Assembly: GCA_027924585.1 (NCBI GenBank)
Contig: BSBM01000877.1
Location: 906,501 to 970,500, forward strand
DNA length: 64,000 nt
DNA from: Larix kaempferi
Lineage: Eukaryota > Streptophyta > Pinopsida > Pinales > Pinaceae
Reading direction: 5' to 3'
Made by a program: the position numbers and the translations under genes. The notes beneath the pieces are model-generated. The model was given only the letters and a program-made list of their open reading frames with translations. It made no database searches and was not told the origin of the DNA. Below are positions 1-11,267 of this stretch, piece by piece. Numbering within the stretch: position 1 is the first letter of the stretch; every line of letters begins with the position of its first letter.

Positions 1-27
1 TAATATATTGTTGTTGGAATATCCAGG

Positions 28-330
28 TATTGTACTTGTTTTGTTCTTTCTCTAGTGATTCTTTGGATTCTATGCTATTTATAAATCTTGATTAACAAGA
101 TGTTTACTATAACTACTAATGGCGGAAATTGTAAAGAAAACAACGATGCCACTTTGCAAAAAAGCAATGATCAACATAGTGTGCACAATGTCGAAGAAGT
201 TTTCGAGATGCAAATACAAGACGAAGAAAATACCATACCATGTACATAATTTATTTTGTTTCTTTTGTTGTATTGTACTTGTTTTGTTCTTTCTCTAGTG
301 ATTCTATGGATTCTATGCCTATTTATTTAA
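28..330 (+). repeat. Direct duplication of a 5' exon/intron segment of the FCP1-like gene
   Basis: A stretch beginning TATTGTACTTGTTTTGTTC and running through a CTCTAG acceptor-like site occurs at about 28-82 and again at about 271-326, offset 243 bp. Each copy is followed by a similar short reading frame opening ATGTTTA (100 and 368) and rich in Asn, Glu, Lys and Asp. The left copy closes at a TAA at 247-249. The right copy runs into a good GT donor at 459. This looks like a local tandem duplication of the first exon. It is seen directly; that the right copy is the used exon is inference. Confidence 0.7.
100..249 (+). other. Short ORF, duplicated first-exon copy (49 codons)
   Basis: An ATG at 100 opens a 49-codon frame ending TAA at 247-249. 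The peptide is hydrophilic and resembles the start of the next gene's first exon (MFTITT here, MFITMA there). No domain is recognisable. It may be an alternative first exon, an upstream ORF, or a dead copy left by the 243-bp duplication. It lies immediately upstream of the FCP1-like gene model and has no separate evidence of expression. Confidence 0.35.
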
Positions 331-367
331 TGAATTTCATTCGTTGATACATTTTATAACATTTCAT

Positions 368-1322
368 ATGTTTATTACAATGGCAAATGAGGAGAAAAAA
401 GACAGTGATCAAGGGAATGTGACAGAAAGCCATAGTCAAGAACATGATATCATATCAGGTACTTCACATGTCTCTTATTTTCAATTAAACATAAAATATG
501 TCTTATAAAAAAAAAATTGATTTAAAGAAGTATTATTGGTATTTGATTGAAGGTTTGTTATTTTGGCTCTAGGTTCTATGAAGACAATACAAGAGAAGTG
601 TGGCTTATCAATAACTAGTACAAAAAATACTCAAAGTGAGTGTATTTCTTCAACAATTTTTTTTAATAATAATTTATGTAGCATGAATAAAATGAATTTA
701 CTATGATATCCATTATTGTTTTGCAGCTATTATAAGTCAAAAGAAATTAGTTATTTTTGAATTGAATAACATTTTCTATCAGAGCGTTGATGGTGATGCA
801 TCACAAAAAGAATTTATCGAGAAAATGGGAAGGGTCGCAGATTACACGATAGAGAAAAAATTATTTTGGTTTCGTCCACATGCAAAAACATTTCTTGAAA
901 TGTGTTCCAGAAAAGAATCTCTTGACATTGCAATTTGGACGACATCTTTGAAACAAAACACAACAAGAGTTATGAAAAAGCTGGTTTCAGAAACATTACA
1001 AGCTAAATTTTTGTTTACATGGACTGCTTCAGATTGCAAACAACAAAAAGGAAAAAATGACATTGATAATTCAACACAAGTTATATACAAAAAACATCTG
1101 AAAAAAGTGTGGAGAATGTATTCTCAATATGATGCTACTAACACTATTCTAGTGGATTGTTCAATGGAGACAAAGAAAGAAAATCCCAAAGAAAATGTGA
1201 TTATTGCCCCTTCGTTTGATGGAAAGAATGAGGATAAATGGTTGATCGCTGATCTGTGGAGCTTATTGAATAAATTCTACAAGGCACCCGATGTTCAAGA
1301 TATTTTGAAGAATCTTCAATGA
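368..1322 (+). CDS. FCP1-like HAD-fold protein, probable pseudophosphatase (three-exon model)
   Basis: Exons 368-458, 573-635 and 727-1322 join in one frame with GT/AG borders (donors GTACTT and GTGAGT, acceptors CTCTAG and TTGCAG), giving about 249 residues. The first ~51 residues are a hydrophilic leader. The rest is one FCP1/NLI-interacting-factor-like HAD domain. Landmarks are KKLVIFELNN at the position of the family's DLD/DLN nucleophile loop, then FRPHAKTFLEM, IAIWTTSL, FLFTWTASDC, TILVDCSMET and a C-terminal DKWLIADLW helix. In active family members the first loop carries the nucleophile Asp and the later VDDS motif carries paired Asp. Here these read FE and VDC, so phosphatase activity is doubtful. 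Partners and substrate are unknown. An ATG at 380 is an alternative in-frame start. The fold is well supported and the splice model moderately so. Confidence 0.7.
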
Positions 1323-2233
1323 CTTTTAATAGTACATTAAGATGACTTATTCATTTCCTCTATAAACAAAATCTTGAAGTTTATAATATAAATTCTTGGT
1401 CATTGTACATTTGATGACTTAATTCTACATGTGATGTGTTATTACTGTGTTTTATTTTATTATCAATTTAATGTCAATATTATTTCATAATACTCATATA
1501 AGGATTGTTGTTGTGTCATTATTATAAATTAACATATTATTATTTTGTTTATTTATATTGAGATATTGAGTTATAAAAAGTTAGTGATTTGAATAATAGT
1601 CTTATGTGTTTGCATAAAAATGTAGTATTCCATATTAATTAAATAATTGTATTAGGTTGTATGTATAAATTAATGTACAATTACTATGTTTGAGCAATTG
1701 CAGTTTATTTATCAATTGCGTCTTAATTGATCATTATAACTCTTACAAATAAGTGATTTGAATGTTAGTTTAATGTTATCATGTGAAATTTTCTTATTTC
1801 TTAGAAATTAAAAAAATGGAAAATCATATCAGGTTGTATGTAAAAATTACCTATAATTAGCTTGTTTAATTGAAATTTAAAAAATTGTAAATCTAGGTGG
1901 TGTGTATAAATTAACATATAATTGGTTTGAATTGGACCATTGTAACTATATTTTTAAATTGTGATTTGAATTTCATTGCAATGTGCTTATATGAATTTTT
2001 CTTATAATTTCTTGAAAATTAAAATATTGTATGAGGTTGTATGTAAAAATGAACATATAAATAGTTTGCTTGATTTAGACTTAAAAACTGTAAATTTAGG
2101 TAGTATGTAGATATTAACATATAATTAGTTCAAATGAATTCGACTATTGTAATTATATTTTTAAATTGTAGTTTATCTCATTACAATTCTTAAAAATTAG
2201 TGATTTGAGTAGTAGTTGAATGTGTTTGTATAA
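1323..2233. other. AT-rich 3' flank with degenerate repeats, no gene
   Basis: No supported gene. A loosely repeated motif of the type GTTGTATGTAAAAATTA followed by CATATAATTAG recurs near 1653, 1834, 1897, 2035 and 2098. This suggests old tandem duplication of the 3' flank. The last five bases (2229-2233, TATAA) are the left target-site duplication of element C. Confidence 0.6.
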
Positions 2234-2744
2234 TGTAGTGCCCCTAGACTACTGTAGACATTGAGGGCACTTGCTTAGTGACCCGACTATTTGAAACATT
2301 AATAAAATAATCCTTTGATTTTATTTTGAGTATATTTATGATTACGATTGATTGTAAATCAATAAAATAATGATATATGGTTGTGAGAAATGTGTGTAGC
2401 GACAGGTGAAACGGTTCACCGAAGGACACACAAAGAAATATGAAGGGTCGTAGAGTACGGGTAAATCACACATAGGGGAAGCGACGACGATGTCAAATTC
2501 CGACAAGAATACCACGCATGAGCAGATAAGCATTGATCTGCTTGCTCAAGAGGAATGCGTGAGGACGTACGAGGTGGGCCACGACGGAGCTGGTCACGTA
2601 CGAGTTGAGGGGCGCGCAGTGAGAACGGACTCACTCCTCAGCGCCATTAGTCCCTAGATAGCATGTAGACGGAGGATGGATGGTAACGATTCCTAAAATC
2701 CCTAGAAGAGTTCTCGCAAGTCAAAACGGAAAGATGGTGGAAGA

Positions 2745-2925
2745 AGGGCCCAACGATGCGGTACCCTGTCAAGAACGGAAAGAATGGACGCAAGGACCCA
2801 ACGAGGTGGTACCATGCCAAGGAATGGAAACCATGGATGATTGGACCCGACGGAGTGGTGCCATGTCAGGGGATTAAAAAATTAAGGAACCAGGAGCCGA
2901 ACGACGCGGCACCGTGATCCTAGTG
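2745..2925 (+). repeat. Four-copy ~49-bp repeat in U3 of the C/B LTR family
   Basis: Related units begin near 2750, 2799, 2848 and 2898 (spacing 48-50 bp). Each contains CCNACGANGNGG followed by GGTACC or a variant and TG. All four C and B LTRs carry the set (around 27575, 35190 and 39835 in the others). Just upstream, CGTACGAG occurs twice about 30 bp apart. The position upstream of the TATA-like box suggests enhancer-type repeats; that role is inferred. Confidence 0.6.
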
Positions 2926-3270
2926 AGTTTGATTGTTAAATTAAACTGCATAATAACTTAGGAGAATAACTCTAGATTATTACTTAGCAAATGCATAACA
3001 ATAGCTTAGACATTTCCATATGAATAGTTATTTTGTTGAGCATTTAAATTAATAGAAATTATTATTTAGGAGCAAAATAGATTAGACACCTAGTCAACTA
3101 AAAGCTAGGAGTTGATTAAAATATCTGGGGGACAAACTAGAGCAAACTTAGGGATGTAGGTGCACTTCCCAGAGAAACTGACACTTGGATGGGTGAGTGT
3201 TTTAATTAAATAAATAATTAAAAATATTTAATTATGCATGAAGCGACATGTGTCGCAGGAGATTTCCCTT

Positions 3271-3276
3271 TATAAG
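3271..3276 (+). promoter_or_regulatory. TATA-like box in C 5' LTR
   Basis: TATAAG within CCCTTTATAAGGAAGG is the best core-promoter candidate in this LTR. It lies about 1040 bp from the LTR start and 450 bp from its end, and is preceded by the hairpin-forming GCGACATGTGTCGC. Equivalent boxes are at 28105, 35718 and 40355 in the related LTRs. The transcription start is not known. Confidence 0.5.
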
Positions 3277-3486
3277 GAAGGCTTAAGGAATGGGTAAGGG
3301 GCCCATAATTTGGACGATTGTCGTAATTTTTGAATACCTCAAAGACTTGCTGCTATCTAAGGGTTTGGCTTAGAAATCCTGGTGGGAAGGGAAGCCCAAG
3401 CTGAATTTCTGAAATACTTGTGTGAGCTCTACGACCCAAAGCTCGGGGGAGGCCATGCGACTGAAAGCATGAGCCTATGGTTGGGT

Positions 3487-3510
3487 GGCGAAGCTAACGG
3501 TTGCTTCGCC
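3487..3510 (+). other. Conserved 8-bp stem hairpin in the LTR leader
   Basis: GGCGAAGC and GCTTCGCC form a perfect 8-bp stem around an 8-base loop. It is repeated at 28321-28344, 35934-35957 and 40571-40594. It lies downstream of the TATA-like box, so it should be in the RNA. It could serve polyadenylation, dimerisation or packaging; the sequence does not say which. Confidence 0.6.
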
Positions 3511-3727
3511 TATGGTTAAACGAGCTTTGCTGGAGGGGTCCTACGGAAGACGCAGACAAAAATGGACCAGCTGGATCGGGTTGATAGGTTAAGGTTTGCT
3601 TATTTTTGTTAAGTTATTCACTCTTTTATTTTATTTTTCCAATAACTATAATGGCTAATTTGTTTGTATGAAGTTTTTAAAGTTTCAGGTTCAGTTCAAG
3701 GGGACCCTAAAGGAGGGGTCCTACATT

Positions 3728-3739
3728 TGGTATCAGAGC
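3728..3739 (+). promoter_or_regulatory. Primer-binding site of element C (tRNA-iMet)
   Basis: TGGTATCAGAGC, complementary to the 3' end of plant initiator tRNA-Met, lies two bases inside the 5' LTR. It fixes the element's orientation as plus and the LTR's inner edge. Confidence 0.9.
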
Positions 3740-6700
3740 TGGTCAAGCCTTGAGGGCACCAGACTCATTCTCTTCTGCAGATGCAGCTTTCTCCATATCT
3801 GCTGCAGAACTTGGATATTCGGTACTCGGACGTTGGATCGATTGTGATTTCCTTGGAGCTACATCTACGGCTGGAGCAACCGTTCCCAGAGGTTTTATTC
3901 ACTCTAAAATTATTTTTAGCTATGTTTTTATTTAAGGAAATGTTGAAGGTCAAGAAGAGAATATATAATTCTGTGTTTATTTTAATTTTCTGGACATGCA
4001 AGTTTTATTTACTTGAAGATTTTATTTAAGGAAATGCTTAGAGATTTGAAATGGACTTTCGATTTAGAAGGTATTACATTTCTATGAATCGTTAAAAGTA
4101 TATTACTGGATGTGTGAATTGAATCGACCAATCTGTCATACACCCATTTGAAATTGTGTGTTAACCAGATCTGAGTTTGGATCAAGGGACCCATCTTATT
4201 TAAATCTGACTGGCTGTAGCCCATTCATCCATGTTAAAGATGGAACTTTTGTTCCTCTCGTAGTTTTGTGGAGACTGAACTATTTTACCTTCGTTGCCTA
4301 TTAACCATTTCAACTTCCAGATCTATACGACTTCATTTCTGTATATGTACTCGAATTTCAGACAAGAATCTGATCTACCTTCATAGCTTAGACAAGAATC
4401 TGATCTACCTTCGTAGCTTAAACCTGTGTAAAAGTTTATATTCTGATTTCTGCTGTCGCTAATACCTTAACGCCCAGATCTTAAAAAAATTCCGATCTCT
4501 AACCACAGTTGATAGTCTGTTTAACAAAAAAAAAAAAAAAAAAAAAATCTCTGTAACGATTACCGCTTGTGCCCATAATGTGTAGATCTTCGCATTGATA
4601 ATTTGTTCAAGCGTCTGTTTAAATGTTTAAATATCTGCGAAAGTTCATTCTCATATGCCCAGATCGTAGAATCTTAACCCTGTTCAAGAATTTGTTAAAA
4701 CCTCTGTTTTTATACTTTAAACCTGTTTATTTCATTCAATGGACTTGAAACTCTACGTAAAACAATGGATCTAGTGAGATCGAAACCCTGTAATTCGTTT
4801 GGAACATCGTGGATCGAAACTCTGTTTATGTAAAATATGTGTAATTTTCTAAATCGCCAATGGTTGGGAGTGAACTCTATTTTAAATCCTGTATAAATTC
4901 CCTTTCGACTGGTATAAAACAGGAAGCTTCCTTCTATCTAGTTTATTGAAGGATCAGAATTCGTATTACCACCGTAAATTTTATTGTTTCAAGTAGAAAC
5001 TTCAGTGCGTAACAAGCTCGAATAGCTATAACAAATCAACGAAGGGGATTAGTTAGAATTTTATTTGTTTAACTTCTACAGATTTAAGCTTTATTTAAGA
5101 CCTGAGTATTGTTATTTTGCTATAGAAATTTATATTTAAAGTTCAATAGGTATATGTTTTTAAAACCCCTGCTATTGGCTTTTATTGATGAATCCTAATA
5201 TTCTAAAATTTTTAAAAGATCTGAGTATTGGTAAAATGGCTGCTTTTTAATTTCTGGATTTCATGCTATTCTCAGTTCACACAGACATACCAAATCGATG
5301 GAGAAATTTGTTTAAAGTTATGTATATATATATTTAAATTACTAAAACTTCTTTTACTGGAAGGAATGAATTCATGGAATTTGAGTATTTTAAACCCTGT
5401 AGATGTCATGGCTTTCCAATTAACAAACTTATGAGGCAGTGCTATCCCAGTAATATAAATCCACTACCGAGTTTGATCTATGTCACCCTGTACCCTGCGA
5501 ATCTCTGAGTCTTGCTTTAAGGAAGTAAGCCCTTAAAACAGACCTGCATCCTCACCGGAAGGTGATCAATACAGTCTCTCCTTTTAATTAAAATTTGTTT
5601 TCATCCCCGATTTCTATTTGAAAGTTGACCTGTTTGTTTTCCCAGTTATTTCGACTGCAAAAATTGAATTTCGATTTGCTAAACGTCATCCGTCTCTACT
5701 ACCTAACTGCCATGGCGGATCTTTACCTTGACAAGGCTCGCAGTGGTTTTAACGCCCCTCTTCCTCATCCAGCTGCTATACCTCTGTGTGCGAATAGTCT
5801 GATACCCACTCCTGTAGGTGGAAATCAAACCTTCAGGCTGGAGTTAAACTCCACCTCGGATTCTAGGTTATAGCCGCAATCAGTGACCACGTCTTCCACT
5901 TAATTAAGAGCTATCATGACAGCCAGGAGATTGAGATTGGGTTCCAACTCCATAATGAAACTAATAGACAGTGGGAGTTTAGCTCGGCGGATTAAGGAGG
6001 GATGCTCGAATTTAATTGGGACATGTCTGTATGCACGATGATTTTCATAGCTGGAAATTAATTAATCTTATATTTAGACTGAAGATTTGTTTTACTTACT
6101 TGTCCTGGATTTAGCGAATCATTCTTACTCTTCTTGCTTTAAAAAAAGAGAGAGAGGAAACTTAGAGTAATTACTTGCGGACGCATATGCTGTTCTTATA
6201 ACTGAAAGCGGTGAAATAGGAATGTATGCGGTTTTCACTTAAGTTCTGTTAGTGTAAGGAATACGGAATGCATTTAATCTTCCGTCAAAACTGGGGTTGC
6301 ATTTAGTTTAGCGGAAGGAAGAAAATTTATGTGCTTATTTTATTAAGCTGGATGTTTGTATTTAGTTTAATAAAAAGTGGAGTTATATATTGTATAGATT
6401 GAAGTTGTACTAGTTAAATGAAAGAGAAAGAATCTCTTTTGTTTTATATATTAAATAGTAAATTGTACTTGGGTTATATATATTTATATATACTTTTTAT
6501 AGTTGTGTTTAATGTCACAAAAACAGTAAACATTTAAGAATGTATCAAACATAGGATGTATACATCGTGATGGGATATAGAGGAATTACTACATAAACAT
6601 TTATCTGTGGTTTGCATTTAGTTTAGCGGAAAGAAGAAAATTTATGTGGTTATTTTATTAAACTGAAAATTTGGTATTTAGTTTTTATATGTTGTACATT

Positions 6701-7624
6701 TTCTTAGATTGAAATTGTAGTAGTTAAATGAAAGGGAAGAATTTCTTTTGTATGCTTTATAAATTTAATAGTAAATTGTACTTGGTTTAGCGATAAAGAA
6801 AATTTATATGCTTATTATATTAGTCTGGAAATTGTACTTAGTTTAATGGAGGAGAAGAATTTATATACATATATACATAATAAACTGAAATTCGTATTTA
6901 TTATAATAGAATGAGAAGGATATATGTGATTACATATTAAACTAAGGTCTATATTTAATTAAGGAATGGGAATAATTTTCTTTTTATTTTTTATTTTTTT
7001 ATTATGTTTTATATATTAAGAAGTCATTTGTGATTGGCGGTATGAAAAGGAGGAACTTATTTACCATGTAACCAAGTGTTAAAAATAAAAATAAAACAAA
7101 AAAAATTAAAACCCGAGAACAGACCTACGGAATAGTAACCTCCATATTAGTTAACTCATTTAAAAGAATAAGTCGATTTATAACCTAGGCCATTTTAAAA
7201 GAATTTTCCATGGTTACTAGATCTTAGGACAACATCTCATGCGGGTAAATCGTGACCGTATAGAAGTTTTATATTAGGAAAAATAGCTTTCTAGTTAAAA
7301 TGTCTAATGAGGAATTCTTTATAATCCCAACTTATGTTGCCCAGAAAATGGTGATATATATATACTTACTTACTTGTCAACACCTCGAAGGAGGACACCA
7401 CATGATGCTTTATATATAGCAAATACAAAAAAAATATTTTTATATTTTTGGAGGAATGCATTGTGCATTGTTATTATATATATAGATGACACTTATATTT
7501 TCGTAAGTCTTGAGATTCACTACATTATTATGTGTACATATATGATGAAAGGAATTGTATGATCTATATGTTTTATAGATATGGGAGGAGTGCATAATTT
7601 TTATATATATACATTGAGAGAATT
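3740..7624 (+). other. Left internal region of element C, noncoding
   Basis: No gag or pol is recognisable and no long ORF exists. From about 4250 to 5260 short phrases of the type GATCGAAACCCTG, CTGTTTAT and TTTAAA recur, as in a decayed tandem leader. An exact-looking 30-bp doublet (GACAAGAATCTGATCTACCT...) lies at about 4361-4420. AT-rich blocks of similar sequence near 6300 and 6610 (TTTAGTTTAGCGGAAGGAAG and a close variant) show further local duplication. An A-rich homopolymer is at 4525-4547. The last five bases before element A (7625-7629, GTTAT) are A's target duplication. Confidence 0.6.
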
Positions 7625-7991
7625 GTTATTGTGACATCCCTCTCCAATGATTAAAAAAAAAACATTATGTTGATTTATTTTAAATTATTTTACTAATTTT
7701 GAATTATGCAATGAGGAAGTTAGATGAGAAATCGGCTAACCTAAGTCCTAGGAGGACTGTTGTAGACAAACAATTTTATTATATTAATAAAAGAATGAGT
7801 AGGAACAGCCAAGTTAAATGAGGAGATCATGCATGGAGAAGTGGGGGACAAGTTAGAGTTAGCCTCTGGGAAACCAGAACAAGTGTTAAGAGTGTATTTA
7901 AGACACTAGACACACCCTGAAAATCAGGGATTCGATTAGCTATGAAAATTCCATGAGGAATTGGCTGCTAATGGAAAGACCTAGGCAAAAC

Positions 7992-7999
7992 TATAAAAG
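7992..7999 (+). promoter_or_regulatory. TATA box of A LTR1
   Basis: TATAAAAG within CAAAACTATAAAAGGATGG is a strong plant TATA match, followed by GC-richer sequence. It is conserved at 16252-16259 and 24516-24523. It implies transcription starting near 8025 if it is the real promoter. Confidence 0.65.
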
Positions 8000-10489
8000 G
8001 ATGGCATATGTGAGGAGGCAGGACGCTGCTGAGTATGCCAGAAGGAATTTCACTTGCCGTGTGAGCACTCTGTGTTAGGAAATGGATTCAGGAAAACAAT
8101 ACTAAGTTTGAGGCTAGCTGTCCACATTTCTCCATGCATGTGTCTGGCTCGGGGGTGATTGCGGACAGACTTGGGGTTTGTACCTAATCTACGGTTGGGA
8201 GGAACGTGGCTGTTCCTACTGCATTTGGTTTACAAATTCCAGGTTTTGTGATTTCAGACATCAAGTATTTCTGTTAGTTATCTGCCTCCATTTGTTAAAA
8301 ATATATGTTTAAGTAATTTCTGTTATTCGACTAATGCTTGATCTGTAGTATGAATGACAAAACAACGACGATTACTGTAAATTCTCATTGATTATTATAA
8401 CGATTTTATCTTTGTTTACAATCGATCTATAAAGCCCTATTACATGATTTTTGTATACACTTATTGTATATCGTACCAATCTTCTTGTTCCAAGTTAAAT
8501 CTATAAAGCTCCGTGGGAATTACATGGTTTTCTTTTACATTCTTTATTTATTTATATTAATTGATCTTCTTTATACCCTACGACTGTTAAAGAAAAACAT
8601 AGATCTTTATTAGTATAGAAACCTCGGTACAGCAAATTCCACGATTCCATATCAATAGGTTATAATTGTCTTCATCGCAGATGGAATATGGAGATTAGCA
8701 CTGAAATGATGTATTAATCCAGAACTACCTGTATATTATGAATTTAGAAGTCTCAGAAGGTTATTTTCTCTCGAATCGAATGCCTACAACTTTCGTTGTT
8801 CCCTCACGGAATAAACCCTAACTTTAGGAAATAATCCGATCTAATTCCTTAACTCTCATTCACAGTAATTCTCGAAAAGACAGGTCATAAAATGGGGATC
8901 GAGGGTTGCCGACGTTCCTACACTGGCAGATAGGGTATCTAGGTACTAGATACATCGACTGTATGATTTTAGAAGGAAACAAAATACACATATAACAGAA
9001 TTACTAGCCTACTATATCATTATCATTTTAAAGACCGATTCTGTTAGGTAATGATCCAGGAAAAGGCCTTTACAGTTGTATAAAAAAATATAACATCGAC
9101 AGTATGTTTTGAGGAGAAAACAATAAAATAAATATATATAAGAGAACTGTTATCATGTCATCTCACTATTACTTCGAAGACCTATTCATATTGTATATTC
9201 CAGGCAATGCCTCTACCGTCATTATGAAATTAAAAACAGTTTTTCCAAGCTCTAGCGAGAATATTTTTAAATCAATTCTAAATAAGAAAATGCCACAGAC
9301 CCACACCACAATTGGGTTGATAAGTTCTATTTGGAACGAAGTCATCTGTTACAATTCACTTTTCATCCTGTAGACAATCCGTGCACAAGTAGAGACAAAC
9401 AAAAGCTTCAGAGTTCTTTAAATATAGAACCCTTTAAAAAATTTGCCACACGACTGTTGAAATAGAATTATAATATCATAATTTTTCTAGTCTCCACAAA
9501 ATCATTGTTAGACATATATGAACCACGCGGGTATACCCAAAATGGTTGTATTTAGAAATTACAGAGGGTTTTTGTAATACTTAAAGAAGTGGGAATGGCA
9601 GCATACCCATTTCCGCAGTCCTATCTAATAGGATTTTAAAGTATCAAAAGATCAAAATAACTTTCCAGTGCTAACCCTGAGACTGTAGAAACTTTCATAA
9701 CAAATCCTTTCACTTATAATAAAATGTTCTGGGCTCTTGATAATCTCGATAGGGTATTCGAGAGGGTGGAAACAGAAACCCTGATCTTAAAATGAACTAA
9801 CCATGACACTATAAAACCCTTGTTGTCGTTGAGGAGGACTTCCAAGTTCTCCCTGTCGTCATTTGAAGGCAAGGAGCGATACCACTTACCGTTAAGATAG
9901 GCTCCTTCTGCTAACTACGCTGTCTCGAGCTGGAGAATACCTATCACCATTGAGACGGATGCAGTATTAACAAAATGGCTATAGAGTACATTATTAAAAC
10001 TAACTTTTAAGAAAATACACAGGTTACTGTATCGAAGTTACCTCTGAGACAACGCAAGAAAGTAGCTGTGCCTTCAAAGCCAAGGAGTATCCTTTATGGA
10101 GTAACCACGACTGCTTAAATCGTTCTTCCTCATTGCAGAAGTATGATAGAAAGAGAATGAGGTTTGACAAAATCGCCAGGGTTTGGTGGAATAGACCTTT
10201 GAATCCCCATATTCGAATGCCAATAAGGAAATTATTCCAGTAAGCTTCAGGTTTTACTGAGGAGTTACTCACCCCAATCGCCGAGACAACCAACCCTGTC
10301 CCTTCAGGGCAGATGGCCCCATAAGATTCAAGCACATTAATTGTCTTTACATGGCCGTCTGGAAACACAGTGAATGACCCCAGTACGGGTACCCTGCGTA
10401 TTAAATATTAGAATCAGTCGTAGATCCTGCCATGTAGGATGGGTTTTCAAATTAATATGTGGCTTATTAAACTTACCTAGCTGGTAATA

Positions 10490-10680
10490 TTATGGTGGCG
10501 TCCAAACTTTAATTCAAACCTTGATAATTCGAGTTTCGAATAACATTAGTGTTGGGTAATACATTTGATAGCGTCCAAAACTTTGTTATTGCAGGTTTGA
10601 AAACATTAGTGTTAGGTAATACATACGATGGCGTTCAAACTTTGATAGTTCAAGATTTGAATAACATTAGTGTTCATATC
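10490..10680 (+). repeat. Three-copy 60-73 bp repeat inside the A LTR
   Basis: Units of the form GCGTCCAAACTTT ... TTTGAATAACATTAGTGTT begin near 10498, 10571 and 10631. The same triplet is present in LTR2 (from about 18755) and LTR3 (from about 36335). It is an internal minisatellite of the LTR with no known function. Confidence 0.65.
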
Positions 10681-11146
10681 GCTCTATGACATGTTGAGTT
10701 TATGCTTTGTTAATACTACCACCTTGATAGTATGGAGTTGTATTCTTCAAGGTTGGTATTGGTATAACGAAATTAAATTTTTAACCATGCTAATACTCTT
10801 CCTTAGTCCAAGCTTATGGTCCTTGGTGAGAATAAAAGTGGATTTGTGAAAATATCCATACCTGGTTGCGACATCATGGAGAAACTCTTGAAAAAGCATA
10901 GGAACCTGCATACCTGAAAGGAGGGAGGATTAGCCGCAGCTAAGTAAGTGGTATGTCTACATAATAACCTTCTAGCTAATAGGAGAACAAGGAAAGAACA
11001 CCTGTAAGTTCAATGTTACGAAGACACTCATAAATTAAATACTGATAAATGTAAAACTGTTTAGTTTTGTGTGCTGTAAAGTGGACTGAAAATTACAAGG
11101 TTAAATTTTAAAGAAAAGAAAAAAAAAATTATGGAGATTTCACATA

Positions 11147-11160
11147 TGGTATCAGAGCCA
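11147..11160 (+). promoter_or_regulatory. Primer-binding site of A copy 1 (tRNA-iMet)
   Basis: TGGTATCAGAGCCA begins two bases after the LTR end and is complementary to the 3' end of initiator tRNA-Met. The same site is at 19410-19423 in copy 2. Confidence 0.92.
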
Positions 11161-11267
11161 GATTCAACCCTTTCACCTTGGAACACTTAGTTTTTGTTGC
11201 GCAGGAAATAAAAATTTAATATATATGTTTGAATGTTACATGCGTATATTCCAGTTTTGAATTCCAG

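Larger units (their letters stand above)
2234..3725 (+). repeat. 5' LTR of element C
   Basis: This 1492-bp direct repeat of 39318-40809 has TG...CA ends. It carries a four-unit ~49-bp repeat in U3, a TATA-like box at 3271 and a strong hairpin at 3487-3510. The two copies differ by scattered substitutions, visibly more than the roughly six separating the LTRs of nested element B. That agrees with C being older. Confidence 0.93.
7630..11144 (+). repeat. First (5') LTR of element A, 3.5 kb
   Basis: It starts TGTGACATCC and ends GATTTCACA, directly before the primer site. It is unusually long. The likely TATA box at 7992 lies only ~360 bp in, so U3 is short and R plus U5 about 3.1 kb. Small frames such as 9155-9373 (72 codons) and minus-strand 10024-10368 recur in the other copies as a by-product of sequence identity and match nothing I recognise. 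LTR2 and LTR3 share variants absent here (for example TTATCTACCACGCGG in place of the LTR1 form at about 9500). Confidence 0.92.

Noticed and set aside
2244-2634. Recurring small minus-strand ORFs in C and B LTRs (also 27135-27460, 34748-35073, 39328-39718)
   Set aside because: They repeat only because the LTRs repeat, overlap U3 signals, shift frame between C and B, and match no family.
9155-9373. 72-codon ORF repeated in all three A LTRs (also 17415 and 25679), and the minus-strand ORF 10024-10368 and its copies
   Set aside because: The LTRs are near-identical, so any chance frame recurs. No domain, no codon-position bias visible, and the minus ORF length varies between copies through stop changes.
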